Of a stretch of 64,000 nucleotides of DNA, positions 11,344 to 21,658 are shown one piece after another; position 1 is the stretch's first letter, and each line of letters opens with the position of its first letter. A model generated the notes under the pieces. That model did no database searches. It was not told the DNA's origin and saw only the letters and a program-made list of their open reading frames with translations. The stretch comes from Candidatus Poseidoniales archaeon. Lineage in GTDB: Archaea > Thermoplasmatota > Poseidoniia > Poseidoniales > Thalassarchaeaceae. Location: assembly GCA_012960975.1 (NCBI GenBank), contig DUAE01000001.1, positions 39,544-103,543 on the forward strand, given 5' to 3'. The position numbers and the translations under genes are program-made.

Positions 11344-12132
11344 ATGGTTCGGGTAGGTGTAGGTGATGCTTTCATGCTTGCACTTGTTGTAAGCGCGATG
11401 GTCACTGTCATGGCTACAATCATTACAATAATTGCTACCGACATGGTCGAACCAGATATTCCTCAAACCATACAGATGGGATTAACCGCGGGTGTCATCA
11501 GTTTTGTTTTAGTCGCATCTTTGGCCTTAATGAGATTAAGAAATCTTTCAATTAACGAAAAAAATCCAGCAGAAATCAAACGTGTGGAATTGGAACGTAC
11601 TCGAGCAATTCTAGCAATGATAGAAGATCGCGGGCCGACTGATGCAGCGGGTGAGCCAATCTGGCAAGTTTCTGAGAAAGTATTTCGAGAGCGAGGAGTG
11701 CTCAATATTGATTTGCATGGATTAGACCCTCCTTCAGCTGCGGCGTTAACTGAAAGGCTACTTGAGCGGCGATCGGATCTTCGCCGATTGCGTTTGATTA
11801 CCGGCCGTGGTGAATCTCACAATGAAGATTCAGCAGATCCTGGTATCAGACCTATCGTTTTGCAAATACTACAAATTGGTGCAACTAGAGTTGATTGGCA
11901 AGTGATAATCAGATCGAGTTCGGTAGTTTTGCGGCCGATGGGAATTGCCCCGACGCCGAGAATTTGGGTCGGTCGATTTGTGATTTATTCAATTCCGATT
12001 ACTGGTGTTATGGGCTTAGCCTTTCAGGATTTAGCTGGAAATGGCGTTGGCAATCAAGGATTGTATTTCGGAATTGGTGCTGGATTGTTGATGACCGCGT
12101 TGGTCGCATCATACAGAGATCGTCGACCTTAA
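11344..12132 (+). CDS. Membrane protein carrying an Smr-like domain
   Basis: NIDLHGLDPPSAAALTERLLERRSDLRRLRLITGRGESHNEDSADPGIRPIVLQIL matches Smr DLHGL...TGRG...R; TM pairs on both sides. Confidence 0.7.
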   Translation: MVRVGVGDAFMLALVVSAMVTVMATIITIIATDMVEPDIPQTIQMGLTAGVISFVLVASLALMRLRNLSINEKNPAEIKRVELERTRAILAMIEDRGPTDAAGEPIWQVSEKVFRERGVLNIDLHGLDPPSAAALTERLLERRSDLRRLRLITGRGESHNEDSADPGIRPIVLQILQIGATRVDWQVIIRSSSVVLRPMGIAPTPRIWVGRFVIYSIPITGVMGLAFQDLAGNGVGNQGLYFGIGAGLLMTALVASYRDRRP

Positions 12133-12140
12133 TTGGAGCG

Positions 12141-13262
12141 TTATCGTTTCAGAATTGATTGATAATTTCCGTTCGCTAATTGTTTGGTCAACCAGTGGTG
12201 AAGTGTAACGCTCCCCATCTCACAAAGTGTCGAATTCAAGAAGGCAGAGATTAATGCAAATTTTGCCTCATCTGGGTGAAACCCTCTCGATTCAAGATAA
12301 AATAATTGGGCATCATCAACAGGTCCATTCGCGGTACCATGTCCACAACCAACAACATCAGATTCACTTACTTCAAGCTCTGGAATACTGTCCGCTTCCG
12401 CCTTATCTGACAATAATAAATTGTGGAATAACTGACCCGCATCCGCACCTCTTGCACCTTTTGCTACTCTTAGCATTCCTGTGCCAATTGTACGGCTTTC
12501 TCCATCACAAGCTGAATGCCAATTCAATCTACTATAGGTTTCTGGTGCGTGATGGAGAATCTCGATGTGATGGTCGATTTGCATTTTTCTACTGCTTAAA
12601 ATCGAACCTAATACTCGTAAATGTCCACCTGGTTCGTCCATTATGTAACGCAGGTCAGATTTTGTTCGATCCGACCCTGAACTAATCGTTCCAACTTTCA
12701 CCTGCGCGTCGCGCCCAATGTTGATAGCATCGATGCGGAGTAAAATACCTGAATCGGTACTGCCTACTAGGACATCATTGAGAATTGTTCCATTACCGAC
12801 ACTGCCACTTCGTAAAAATCCAAACCATGGTGCTGTACCAATAATTAGTGTGATAATTTCAAATTCACAATGCTGACCAATATCTAATGAAAGGTGTAAT
12901 CCACTATTGACATCGTCTGTTTGAATTTGTAGAATGATTGGCTGTTCACTTGTGAAATTTTTTTCTACCTTCAAAGTAAAGGTAGAGTTCTTGGTGACTG
13001 CACGCAAAAAATTCACTGCAACCGGGTCATTTCGGTCATCGATTTCAACCTTAGCCCCGGTCTCGATTCCGATACCTGCTGGTACTGGTGTTCCATCCAA
13101 CATTGTCAGGCTTAATTTTGGTGTGACAATGTCTTCGGGAACTTCGTCAACATTCCCTGTTGGATGTACTCGGCGCCATGGAGTATATCGCCAAAGGTGG
13201 TCGGCCTTCTTTGGTGAATTAATCATGAGATATGTTTCTGCAGAATCCATTTTTTTCACCAA
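12141..13262 (-). CDS. sufD: Fe-S cluster assembly protein SufD
   Basis: SufB/D-type beta-helix protein (VSESDVVGCGHGTANGPVDDAQLFYLESRGFHPDEAKFALISAFLN) in sufC-sufB-sufD order. Confidence 0.88.
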   Translation of the reverse strand: MVKKMDSAETYLMINSPKKADHLWRYTPWRRVHPTGNVDEVPEDIVTPKLSLTMLDGTPVPAGIGIETGAKVEIDDRNDPVAVNFLRAVTKNSTFTLKVEKNFTSEQPIILQIQTDDVNSGLHLSLDIGQHCEFEIITLIIGTAPWFGFLRSGSVGNGTILNDVLVGSTDSGILLRIDAINIGRDAQVKVGTISSGSDRTKSDLRYIMDEPGGHLRVLGSILSSRKMQIDHHIEILHHAPETYSRLNWHSACDGESRTIGTGMLRVAKGARGADAGQLFHNLLLSDKAEADSIPELEVSESDVVGCGHGTANGPVDDAQLFYLESRGFHPDEAKFALISAFLNSTLCEMGSVTLHHWLTKQLANGNYQSILKR

Positions 13263-13264
13263 TA

Positions 13265-14680
13265 TCAGCCAATGCTACCTTCCATTTCAAAAGCCATTAA
13301 TTTGTTTAATTCAACTGCATATTCCATTGGAAGTTCACGGGTGAACGGCTCGAAAAATCCGTTGACAATCATTGCTAAAGATTCACTTTCAGTGTGACCG
13401 CGACTCATCAAATAGAATAATTGATCATCGCTCACCTTCGAAACGCTTGCCTCATGTTCACAACGCGCGCTTTGGTTTGCCACTTCCATCGTTGGATAGG
13501 TGTCGCTGCGACTCGCTTCATCAAGAATGAGTGCGTCACAAACAACATTTGTTTTGCAACCTTTTGCCTTTGGCGAGACGGTCACCATTCCGCGATACGA
13601 GCCGCGCCCGCCGTCTTTTGAAATCGACTTTGAAAGTATAGTGCTAGTCGTATTGTCTGCTAAATGATGAATTTTTGCTCCGGTATCTTGGTGCTGTCCC
13701 TTACCAGCGTAAGCGACGGAGATGACTTCTGCATGAGATCCTTTTCCCTTCAAAATCACAGATGGATATTTCATTGTTAACTTCGAGCCAATGTTTCCAT
13801 CGACCCACTCAATCTTGGAGTTCTCGTGGGCGATACCGCGCTTGGTCACCAAATTGTAGACATTCACGCTCCAATTCTGCACCGTACTATAGCGGATGTG
13901 AGCGCCAGGCAGTGCTATTAGTTCCACAACTGCGGAGTGTAATGAATCGGTCGAGTAAGTTGGAGCAGTACAGCCCTCTACGTAGTGAATTGAACTTCCC
14001 TCATCAGCGATAATCAATGTTCGCTCAAATTGGCCCATATTCTTTGCATTGATTCTAAAGTATGCTTGAACCGGCATTTCTACGTGTACGCCTTTTGGAA
14101 TATATAGAAAAGATCCTCCAGACCATACCGCAGTGTTTAGGGCAGCAAATTTATTGTCTGAATAAGGAACTACTGAACAGAACCATTTTTTGATAATTTC
14201 AGGATATTCCCTGAGGCCTGAATCCATATCCAGGAATATCACTCCCTGTTTTTCTAAATCTTCGCGAATTGAATGATAAACAGCTTCTGATTCGTACTGT
14301 GCGGTTACTCCAGACAACCATTTTTGTTCAGCTGCTGGAATTCCTAATTTGTCGAATGTGTTCCGGATATCTTCGGGGACATCGTCCCAATTGTTCTCAG
14401 TGGCTTTAGAGGATCGTAGGAAATAACAAATGCTATCGAAATCAATTTGCTTGAGCATAGACATATTCCCCCAAGTCGGCATCGGTCGGCTCTCGTAGTG
14501 ATGAAAGGCTTTAACCCGTATATCTGTCATCCATTTCGGCTCGTTTTTCAGCGCAGAAATGTCTCGAACTACCTGTTCACTCAAACCAAAATCAAAGCGG
14601 ATAGTAGCATTTTCAGGGTCGTGCCAACCGGCCTTGTAATCGCCAATAACTTCACGTGCATCTTGATTTGTATTTGTCAT
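13265..14680 (-). CDS. sufB: Fe-S cluster assembly protein SufB
   Basis: [74 protein letters not shown] is diagnostic for SufB. Confidence 0.97.
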   Translation of the reverse strand: MTNTNQDAREVIGDYKAGWHDPENATIRFDFGLSEQVVRDISALKNEPKWMTDIRVKAFHHYESRPMPTWGNMSMLKQIDFDSICYFLRSSKATENNWDDVPEDIRNTFDKLGIPAAEQKWLSGVTAQYESEAVYHSIREDLEKQGVIFLDMDSGLREYPEIIKKWFCSVVPYSDNKFAALNTAVWSGGSFLYIPKGVHVEMPVQAYFRINAKNMGQFERTLIIADEGSSIHYVEGCTAPTYSTDSLHSAVVELIALPGAHIRYSTVQNWSVNVYNLVTKRGIAHENSKIEWVDGNIGSKLTMKYPSVILKGKGSHAEVISVAYAGKGQHQDTGAKIHHLADNTTSTILSKSISKDGGRGSYRGMVTVSPKAKGCKTNVVCDALILDEASRSDTYPTMEVANQSARCEHEASVSKVSDDQLFYLMSRGHTESESLAMIVNGFFEPFTRELPMEYAVELNKLMAFEMEGSIG

Positions 14681-14715
14681 TTTTCATATCCCTATCTTTC
14701 TTGTATCGTAGTCAT

Positions 14716-15522
14716 TCAATCAGTTATCTTTACGGTAGATTTGTTTTCTTCTGAGTCGGCGTAATTGTCATCATTATCGAGCCATTCATAACCGCGTTCT
14801 TCCAATTCAAGAGCTAACTCTGGACCACCTGTTTTGACAATTTTCCCTTTGATTAAAACATGAATTTTATCAGGTTGAACATGCTCGAGAATTCTTGAAT
14901 AATGTGTGATGATTAACGCACCAGAATCGGTTCCACGAATCGCTGTGTTGATACCTTTTGCTACCGTTCTAATTCCATCGATATCGAGACCAGAATCGGT
15001 CTCGTCCAAAATTGCCAATTTCGGTTCGAGTAACATCAATTGTAAAATCTCGAAGCGCTTCTTTTCCCCACCACTAAATCCATCGTTAACATAACGTCCG
15101 AGAAAGGAACGAGAAATGCCTAGTTCTTGCATTGCGTCTTTGAGACCTTTTCGAAAAGCAGGTCCTTTTGCTGCATCTTCACCTCGAATTGCTGCAACCG
15201 ACTTTCTCAAAAAATTTCCAACTTGTAAACCGGGCACTGCTTGAGGATATTGGAAGGAGAGGAATACACCAGCCCGGGATCGCTCCCATGTTTCCATTTC
15301 AAGTAAATCTTGTCCGTTAAGACTGACTGAGCCAGCAGTGACATCGTAATCTGGATGCCCCATGATGATGTTCGCCATTGTGGTTTTTCCACTGCCATTT
15401 CGGCCCATAATTGCATGAATTTCTCCTGGTTTAATCTCAATATTAATCCCGTTCAAAATTGGTGTATCATCAATTCCCGCATGTAGATTACAAACCTCGA
15501 GTAAATTAGTGTTCGAACTCAT
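14716..15522 (-). CDS. sufC: Fe-S cluster assembly ATPase SufC
   Basis: ABC ATPase IMGRNGSGKTTMANIIMGHPDYDVTAGSV...FLSFQYPQAVPGL...FSGGEKKRFEILQ...LAILDETDSGLDIDG. Confidence 0.97.
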   Translation of the reverse strand: MSSNTNLLEVCNLHAGIDDTPILNGINIEIKPGEIHAIMGRNGSGKTTMANIIMGHPDYDVTAGSVSLNGQDLLEMETWERSRAGVFLSFQYPQAVPGLQVGNFLRKSVAAIRGEDAAKGPAFRKGLKDAMQELGISRSFLGRYVNDGFSGGEKKRFEILQLMLLEPKLAILDETDSGLDIDGIRTVAKGINTAIRGTDSGALIITHYSRILEHVQPDKIHVLIKGKIVKTGGPELALELEERGYEWLDNDDNYADSEENKSTVKITD

Positions 15523-15650
15523 AGTCTCAACTCAACCTTGCGAATGGAGTTCGACTTATCAAGTTTAACTATTATTTAGGGTCGCCTAAACCTAGGGTAT
15601 TTGAAGGATTTTCGGTCATCCTCAAGTGAGATTGCTTGCTCGGCTGAACG

Positions 15651-16148
15651 ATGGAGAGGGATTCAGCCAACGGATTGCCAATCACCGATGAGTTATCTGA
15701 GTCTTATCGTCAACAAATTGATGCGGCTATGAAAGCTGAATCTGAACGCCGCATCACCGAGAATCACGACCCCATTGAGCTGAAAAGGCTTCGAGGCCTT
15801 TCTCTAATCGATTTGCTCAATTCTAATGATCAGGAGATTATCCCATCTCTAATGGCCCGTTTAGGACCTGTTCGTGCTGCGTTAGATGATCATGGCGGTG
15901 GATTAATTATTTCTGATGCTGAAATTGAAGAATTAAACAATGGCAAGGAGGCAATATCACTGATTCTTGATTTAGACGGTGCATGTATCTCTTGTGGTGC
16001 TGCACCCGGGACTCTACGTGGTATTCAAGATGATTTATTGATGGATGATGAAGTAATTTCTGTTCGATTCGCCGCCTCGATGTTGGAATGGTTTGATGAA
16101 TTACAACGAGAATTTGTTCTCGCTCATGGCGGCGTCACATTTGTTTAA
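15651..16148 (+). CDS. NifU C-terminal-domain-like protein
   Basis: RAALDDHGGGLIISDAEI...ISLILDLDGACISCGAAPGTLRGIQDDLL resembles the NifU C-terminal CxxC scaffold domain; divergent from the suf operon. Confidence 0.75.
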   Translation: MERDSANGLPITDELSESYRQQIDAAMKAESERRITENHDPIELKRLRGLSLIDLLNSNDQEIIPSLMARLGPVRAALDDHGGGLIISDAEIEELNNGKEAISLILDLDGACISCGAAPGTLRGIQDDLLMDDEVISVRFAASMLEWFDELQREFVLAHGGVTFV

Positions 16149-16154
16149 TTAGAC

Positions 16155-16808
16155 TCATTCAAGTAGTTGAACTAATGATTTTATAGCTGATGGAGCGAAT
16201 CCTAAAACTGTGATTTCCTCTCCTTTGATAAGTGTTGCAAATTGGCCAGCTGGTCCTGCCAAGTCATAGGCTCCTGCCTTTCCTTCCCATGATCTATTTT
16301 CAATTAGCCCTACTACATCGTCTTCAGATAATTTTTCGAATTCAACGAGGGCAGATTCTGTCCAAATATCAGCGCTCCATCCTCCATGAAGCCTTTCAGA
16401 CCCCCTCTCATCATTTGGATAAATTATTGCTGTCGAAGACCAAACTCTGTGGCGACTATCCGATAATCGTAACAACATCATCGTAGCAGAAGCAGCATTA
16501 ATCGGTTTACCCAAAGGGACCTTTGAATCATCTGGATCTTCAACGACTGTATCCGCAACAAGAATATAGTCTGGATTTTCTTCTCCACTTTGGGAGATCA
16601 TAATCCATTCCATGACAGCAGCTCGTGCCTTGAATAAGCAGGTGGCCTCAGTTTGTTCTCCAACCTCTTTTCCTACAATTAATCCCGATTCTTCTGTTAG
16701 TAAGGCCCTTGTTGAGACTGAGATACCTCTAATGGAATCCAAATGTTTCTGTAACCAATCTTGTCGTCTTCGTGATGCGGATGCCAATATGATCTGCATC
16801 TTCTGCAC
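16155..16808 (-). CDS. Maf-like nucleotide pyrophosphatase
   Basis: IILASASRRRQDWLQKH..., ILVADTVVEDPDDSKVPLGKPINAASATMMLLRLSDSRHRVWSS match Maf family motifs. Confidence 0.88.
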   Translation of the reverse strand: MQKMQIILASASRRRQDWLQKHLDSIRGISVSTRALLTEESGLIVGKEVGEQTEATCLFKARAAVMEWIMISQSGEENPDYILVADTVVEDPDDSKVPLGKPINAASATMMLLRLSDSRHRVWSSTAIIYPNDERGSERLHGGWSADIWTESALVEFEKLSEDDVVGLIENRSWEGKAGAYDLAGPAGQFATLIKGEEITVLGFAPSAIKSLVQLLE

Positions 16809-19800
16809 CTAGAGGTCTATTCGTTCATCACAAATCGGACATTTCACCATTTTCAGGTTTGACCCTACTTCGAATCGACCATTACACTCATTGCAAATTA
16901 CCGGTTGATTCATTACAGGAAGTGCTGGCATCCCAGGGATTGGAGAAGTTCCAGAGGTTGGCATTACCGGTGATGCAGGTACCGGCATGTCAGGTAATGA
17001 ATCCGCTATTATCGTTGTATGACTTCGCGTCTCTCGGCGTTTTTTTCTTTCGCTCGCACCTTCGGTTAATTCTGGTTCGACCAGCTCTACCTCACTTGAT
17101 TTAACGGTAATATCAGTCTCTTCAATTACATCGACAACATCTTCCTCGAGCATAACCGTAGCCGTAACAACTCGGCCTCTTCGTTTCCCGAGGTATCTAA
17201 TAGCTCGAATTGAAAGCATCAACAAAACTAGGGTGCTGAGCAATAAAATTGCAATCGCAACTCCAGCAGCTAATATTTTGAAATTTTGCTCATCTAATCC
17301 GAGTGCAATTCGCAATTGCTCACTTATCGGAGTATTCTCATTGTTCAAATCCCAATCATCGATTAACGCTCGAATTTGCCACCCTGATGTCTCATGCCAG
17401 GAGAGAATAATTACTTCGTCACTCCCTGGACTTCTATCGGCAGCACCTAAGTGGGTTTTACTGGTAGTTATTCGATTTGAAAGTCCAATCCAACCTTCTT
17501 CTGCATTTATTATTCCATATTGAATTTGAGTGCCACTCGGACCGACAAAGTCATAGAAAAGTTGCGCGCCACGATATGTTTCGATAAGTACAATCGAATT
17601 CAATCCTCGAGCAGGAATTTGTAAACTATTATTTTCAATTGGCATAAATGTCGAATCAACAATCTTAGCAATCAATTCGGCTTCTGCAGGGACACCTTCT
17701 CGCCAGACGACGGTTAGGTGATCTTCTCCATCGATCAAATTGACAATCATCTTCTGGGAACCAGCTTCATCGCCAACCGTTTTCTTGTATGCCCAAGATG
17801 ATTGGCGTTCATCACCATGAGCATACCAAAGCCCTAATCTATCAATTCCAGTTGTATCATTCCTCACCGATTGGTAGAGAAGATGTGCACCTTCTTCACC
17901 AAATTCGATTACGAGAGGGTCGGCTACAGTCGAACTAATTTCAATCTCGCCGATAACATTTGGCGTATATCTCCAATCCGATGATTTTGTTGGTGCATCA
18001 GCGCTGAGCAAGAAAATGCTCGTTTGGTCTTGGAAGGTACCACCCGTAGTAATATCACGATGATAACCTGCAACTAAGAGTTCATCTCCTTGTTTGTCAA
18101 TGTCGATTCCGAAATATTTTCCATCAGAGAGCAATATTGGCTCCATCAAATCTTGAATCGGCGTCATTGTGCAGGTTGCATCTATTGTCGAATAACTAAC
18201 GGTTTGTTGGAAATATCCATCATTATCTATGTATCTTCGAGTCCAGGCAATATGAGCAATCCCATCATCAGTACTCCAGGTAGATAAATCTCCAGTCCAC
18301 ATTTCTTCGAGTAAATTAGTACAGGCGGTCAAGGCTCGATTCGAATTTATTCTATAGAGGGCCAACCCCCCATCTTTCTCACTAATTACCAAACCTTCCT
18401 CACCTAATTCGATTATCTCAATCGGGTTTTCACCATAACTGAAAGTAGTTTCTCTGATTCCAGAAAGTGTCGATTCATCGACCAAAATTGTCCATTCAAT
18501 CTCATTATTTTCCCAATTTAGGTCGGCTAAACCTTCGCCCTGAACGGACACTCTCATCTCGATGGGGCCAGATTCAGTTGCTATGTGGGCGAAGGCAATT
18601 TGTGATGCGCCTTGGCCAACTACGAGGGATATCGTTGTCGATAGCACAGCTTCCCAACCGTGTTCGGTGTTGAATTCTAGTGTCGCTTCTACAGAGGTTG
18701 CATCGGTTGAGCCTAGGTTATCTATTCGTGCGGTAATGAGAAATTGTTCGTTTGGCCGAGGTATCGAGGGTTCGGTACGTATCGCTCCTTCACGGAATAC
18801 CAAGTCGATTCCTTGCGGTCTGGCTAATACTGGGAATGTGATAGATAGATCATTATCGGTCTCATCCGTTTCGTTGATTTGAAAACTAGGATCTAATGAA
18901 ATCGTTACCAATTTGTCACCAACAGTGGCCGGATTCCATGATAGTGAAATTTCCATAATATCACCACTACCAATATATTGAACCAATACTTCATCTTTTC
19001 TTGCACCATCTTCAAGAAGGTAAATTTTGAAATCTTCAGCAGAAATATCTCCGATGTTTCGAATTTGTGTTTTTACTTCAAGGAATGTATTGACATAAGA
19101 TTCAGAAATTGGAACCCCAAATTCTTGAACCGATAATCCACTTCTGAACATTAAATCAGCAGAAGGTGGATTATTGTCGATTTCGACAGTCGTTCTAATC
19201 TCTTCGGAGATGACCCCAACTCCACTGACAAAGCGGACTGAGAATCTATGAATTCCGTCGGGAAGTGTCGTAGTATCCCATATGTGAGACCAATCCATTT
19301 CCTCGGCACTATTACCCCAATAATTGGTTATATTCCCCCATGGGTCAGTTCCAATTCTCCATTGTATTTGAGCTCCGTTAACCGTTTCTAGAGTGCCGTG
19401 GACTTGAACATCTCCGCTGACTGCCGATTGTCCACTTGGAGCATTAAGAGTGATAGTTACGCGCCCTACCAAGTAAGTGCGTTTCGTGGTATTACTCCAT
19501 TGGTCAAATTCATTTTTGACTTTCACTTCGATTGTAATTGATTCAGCTTCAATATCATCATCTGCAAAATTTGGTAGATTTATCGGGGTTGACCAATTGA
19601 CTTTTCCATATGTTTTGTGCCAATCTACGAGTACGCTATTTGAGAGCGGCCCCCCATCACTTGGCCGATATTTATAGGTCACTCGAAGATGTACTTCTTC
19701 AGTCGAACCATTTTCTTCAGCGGCATCGGTAATATGGCCGCGGATATTGTAAACTTCACCTTCGATAACCCAATCGCCTGTTGGGTTTTCGAAGACGGCC

Positions 19801-21590
19801 CAATCTCCAGCTCCTGTTGGTGGTGGGGGTTCAGTAGAGTTGTTTCCACCGCCGCCACCACCGTCACCAATCAATTCCTGGAGCAAGAGGTTACCATCGA
19901 CGATGCCAAAGCCGTACTTGTCGTTCCACTTGTCAGTGATCTCCGGCTTCGATGCACTGCCGCGCATCTCTGAATTATTTCTCAAGAGATCCTTGACTTC
20001 TTGAGGGGATAGGTCCTCATCAATTTCTAAAATCACCGCAACTAATCCCGCAACAGCAGGACAGGCCATACTGGTCCCATCCATGTTGACATAATCATCA
20101 TCTGCAAGATCTGATGAGCCTTGACCTGGAATGGGGGAAGCAGAAGCAGCATGTTGAGCAGACATCATCGAAGAGCCAGGAGAAACAACATCAGGCTTCA
20201 ATTCGTCCCATTGATTATCGTCGCCATCATCCTCTCTCGGCCCGGAATTTGAGTAGCTGGCAATTTCATCGTCATCACGGATAATTGTATTTTTATCCTC
20301 AATAGAACCGACAGTAATCGCCGAATCCGCCGCTCCTACTGAAGTAACACGGCGATATCCATCATTACCGATAGCCGCAATCGGAACGATTCCGGCTTCT
20401 GCTGCTTGATTGACCGCACGAGCCTCAGCATTGGTCCCGTTATCGCCGGGGTCTTCTCCGGTAACTGAACCAGCACTACCAAATGACATCGTCATAATGT
20501 CTATACCTCGGCTTGAATCATTATTTCCCCAATCTGTATTTACATTCTGGATTACCCATTCGAGCCCCCTCAAAATTTGACCTGAATTTCCTCCACCAGC
20601 ATCCGTCATCACCTTGACATCGACTAGGTAAGCGCCAGGTGCATATCCTTGATTTATTCTACGCGAATCGCCAGTTCCGAGAGCAATCCCTGCTACGTGA
20701 GTGCCATGACCTGCTCCATCGTCTGGGTCGTAAGTACCATCGTTACAATCGTCAGAATTCCAAGATGTAGCATCACAACCACCGAGCCATTTTGGATCAG
20801 CTAAATCATTTGGTTCGTTGGTATTATCTGTGTTATCATCAGAAAAATCATCGAGAGAAAAATGCTCGTTATCAACTCCTGAATCGATGACAGCGATGAC
20901 TACTCCTGATCCATCATAGCCGAAATCTCTCATAGTTTCATCATAAATTGATGAATCGCGAACCTTTGAGCCACGAGTTGCTTCAGATAGGAATGGTATG
21001 ATGACATTCTGTTGTTCAACCATGACCACACCATTGAGTTGCCAAATTTCAATGAGAGCACTAATCGGCACATGGTCAACTACGATAGAATCCAAAATCT
21101 CCATTGGGAAGAACCAAGATCCTTCTCGATGCCATCCATGATCGGCTAATATTGCCATCAACGCTTCCTCATCACTTTGGCCGGCATGCCATGAATAATC
21201 GATTACTATCGCAACTGTTTTTCTTCCATCTTCACCAGTAATTTGACTTAAAGAAACCGATTCAGTATCGCCAGTAATTATCCGTTGAAGCCGATCATCC
21301 ATACCATCGGAATCCAAATCATACCAATAATTGAACCACCAATTTACATCTTCGACGGGGGGACCTGCATCCCAAGATGGGAATCCCGGTGAGCGATCGA
21401 TGGGGGCACAGATTACTTCTCCACACCTCATGGCTGGAGGAAGCCTTGAATCCGGTTCAGTTTCGTTATCAGTATCATTCTCGATGATTGAGTCGACAGG
21501 TATCATTGCCGCAGCGCCGACAGAGAAATCCATAATCAGCAATATCGCCAAAATAAGCAGTGGACTCGTTGGAATCGCTCGTCGACTCAT
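16809..21590 (-). CDS. Large membrane-anchored subtilisin-family (S8) serine protease with CARDB-like domains and C-terminal cytosolic zinc ribbon
   Basis: Intact triad regions: VVIAVIDSGVDNEH (Asp), GAGHGTHVAGIALG (His), MDGTSMACPAVAGLVAV (Ser). C-terminal TM FKILAAGVAIAILLLSTLVLLML and CNECNGRFEVGSNLKMVKCPIC. Start moved to ATG 21590 (MSRRAIPTSPLLILAILLIM) because the upstream ORF extension overlaps the rhomboid gene. Confidence 0.9.
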   Translation of the reverse strand: MSRRAIPTSPLLILAILLIMDFSVGAAAMIPVDSIIENDTDNETEPDSRLPPAMRCGEVICAPIDRSPGFPSWDAGPPVEDVNWWFNYWYDLDSDGMDDRLQRIITGDTESVSLSQITGEDGRKTVAIVIDYSWHAGQSDEEALMAILADHGWHREGSWFFPMEILDSIVVDHVPISALIEIWQLNGVVMVEQQNVIIPFLSEATRGSKVRDSSIYDETMRDFGYDGSGVVIAVIDSGVDNEHFSLDDFSDDNTDNTNEPNDLADPKWLGGCDATSWNSDDCNDGTYDPDDGAGHGTHVAGIALGTGDSRRINQGYAPGAYLVDVKVMTDAGGGNSGQILRGLEWVIQNVNTDWGNNDSSRGIDIMTMSFGSAGSVTGEDPGDNGTNAEARAVNQAAEAGIVPIAAIGNDGYRRVTSVGAADSAITVGSIEDKNTIIRDDDEIASYSNSGPREDDGDDNQWDELKPDVVSPGSSMMSAQHAASASPIPGQGSSDLADDDYVNMDGTSMACPAVAGLVAVILEIDEDLSPQEVKDLLRNNSEMRGSASKPEITDKWNDKYGFGIVDGNLLLQELIGDGGGGGGNNSTEPPPPTGAGDWAVFENPTGDWVIEGEVYNIRGHITDAAEENGSTEEVHLRVTYKYRPSDGGPLSNSVLVDWHKTYGKVNWSTPINLPNFADDDIEAESITIEVKVKNEFDQWSNTTKRTYLVGRVTITLNAPSGQSAVSGDVQVHGTLETVNGAQIQWRIGTDPWGNITNYWGNSAEEMDWSHIWDTTTLPDGIHRFSVRFVSGVGVISEEIRTTVEIDNNPPSADLMFRSGLSVQEFGVPISESYVNTFLEVKTQIRNIGDISAEDFKIYLLEDGARKDEVLVQYIGSGDIMEISLSWNPATVGDKLVTISLDPSFQINETDETDNDLSITFPVLARPQGIDLVFREGAIRTEPSIPRPNEQFLITARIDNLGSTDATSVEATLEFNTEHGWEAVLSTTISLVVGQGASQIAFAHIATESGPIEMRVSVQGEGLADLNWENNEIEWTILVDESTLSGIRETTFSYGENPIEIIELGEEGLVISEKDGGLALYRINSNRALTACTNLLEEMWTGDLSTWSTDDGIAHIAWTRRYIDNDGYFQQTVSYSTIDATCTMTPIQDLMEPILLSDGKYFGIDIDKQGDELLVAGYHRDITTGGTFQDQTSIFLLSADAPTKSSDWRYTPNVIGEIEISSTVADPLVIEFGEEGAHLLYQSVRNDTTGIDRLGLWYAHGDERQSSWAYKKTVGDEAGSQKMIVNLIDGEDHLTVVWREGVPAEAELIAKIVDSTFMPIENNSLQIPARGLNSIVLIETYRGAQLFYDFVGPSGTQIQYGIINAEEGWIGLSNRITTSKTHLGAADRSPGSDEVIILSWHETSGWQIRALIDDWDLNNENTPISEQLRIALGLDEQNFKILAAGVAIAILLLSTLVLLMLSIRAIRYLGKRRGRVVTATVMLEEDVVDVIEETDITVKSSEVELVEPELTEGASERKKRRETRSHTTIIADSLPDMPVPASPVMPTSGTSPIPGMPALPVMNQPVICNECNGRFEVGSNLKMVKCPICDERIDL

Positions 21591-21658
21591 GGCTCTCAAA
21601 GAGAGCCAATCTAACAATGGGTATAATTTATACCGGTGGGGGTATCGTTGTTTCGGTC

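Noticed and set aside
12227-12685. Plus-strand 152-aa ORF (also 3379-3837, 14447-14764, 23132-23593 minus, 46841-47488, 47529-47972)
   Set aside because: Each is antisense to a strongly supported gene (sufD, metalloprotease, sufB, ccmAB, aspS) with no family features.
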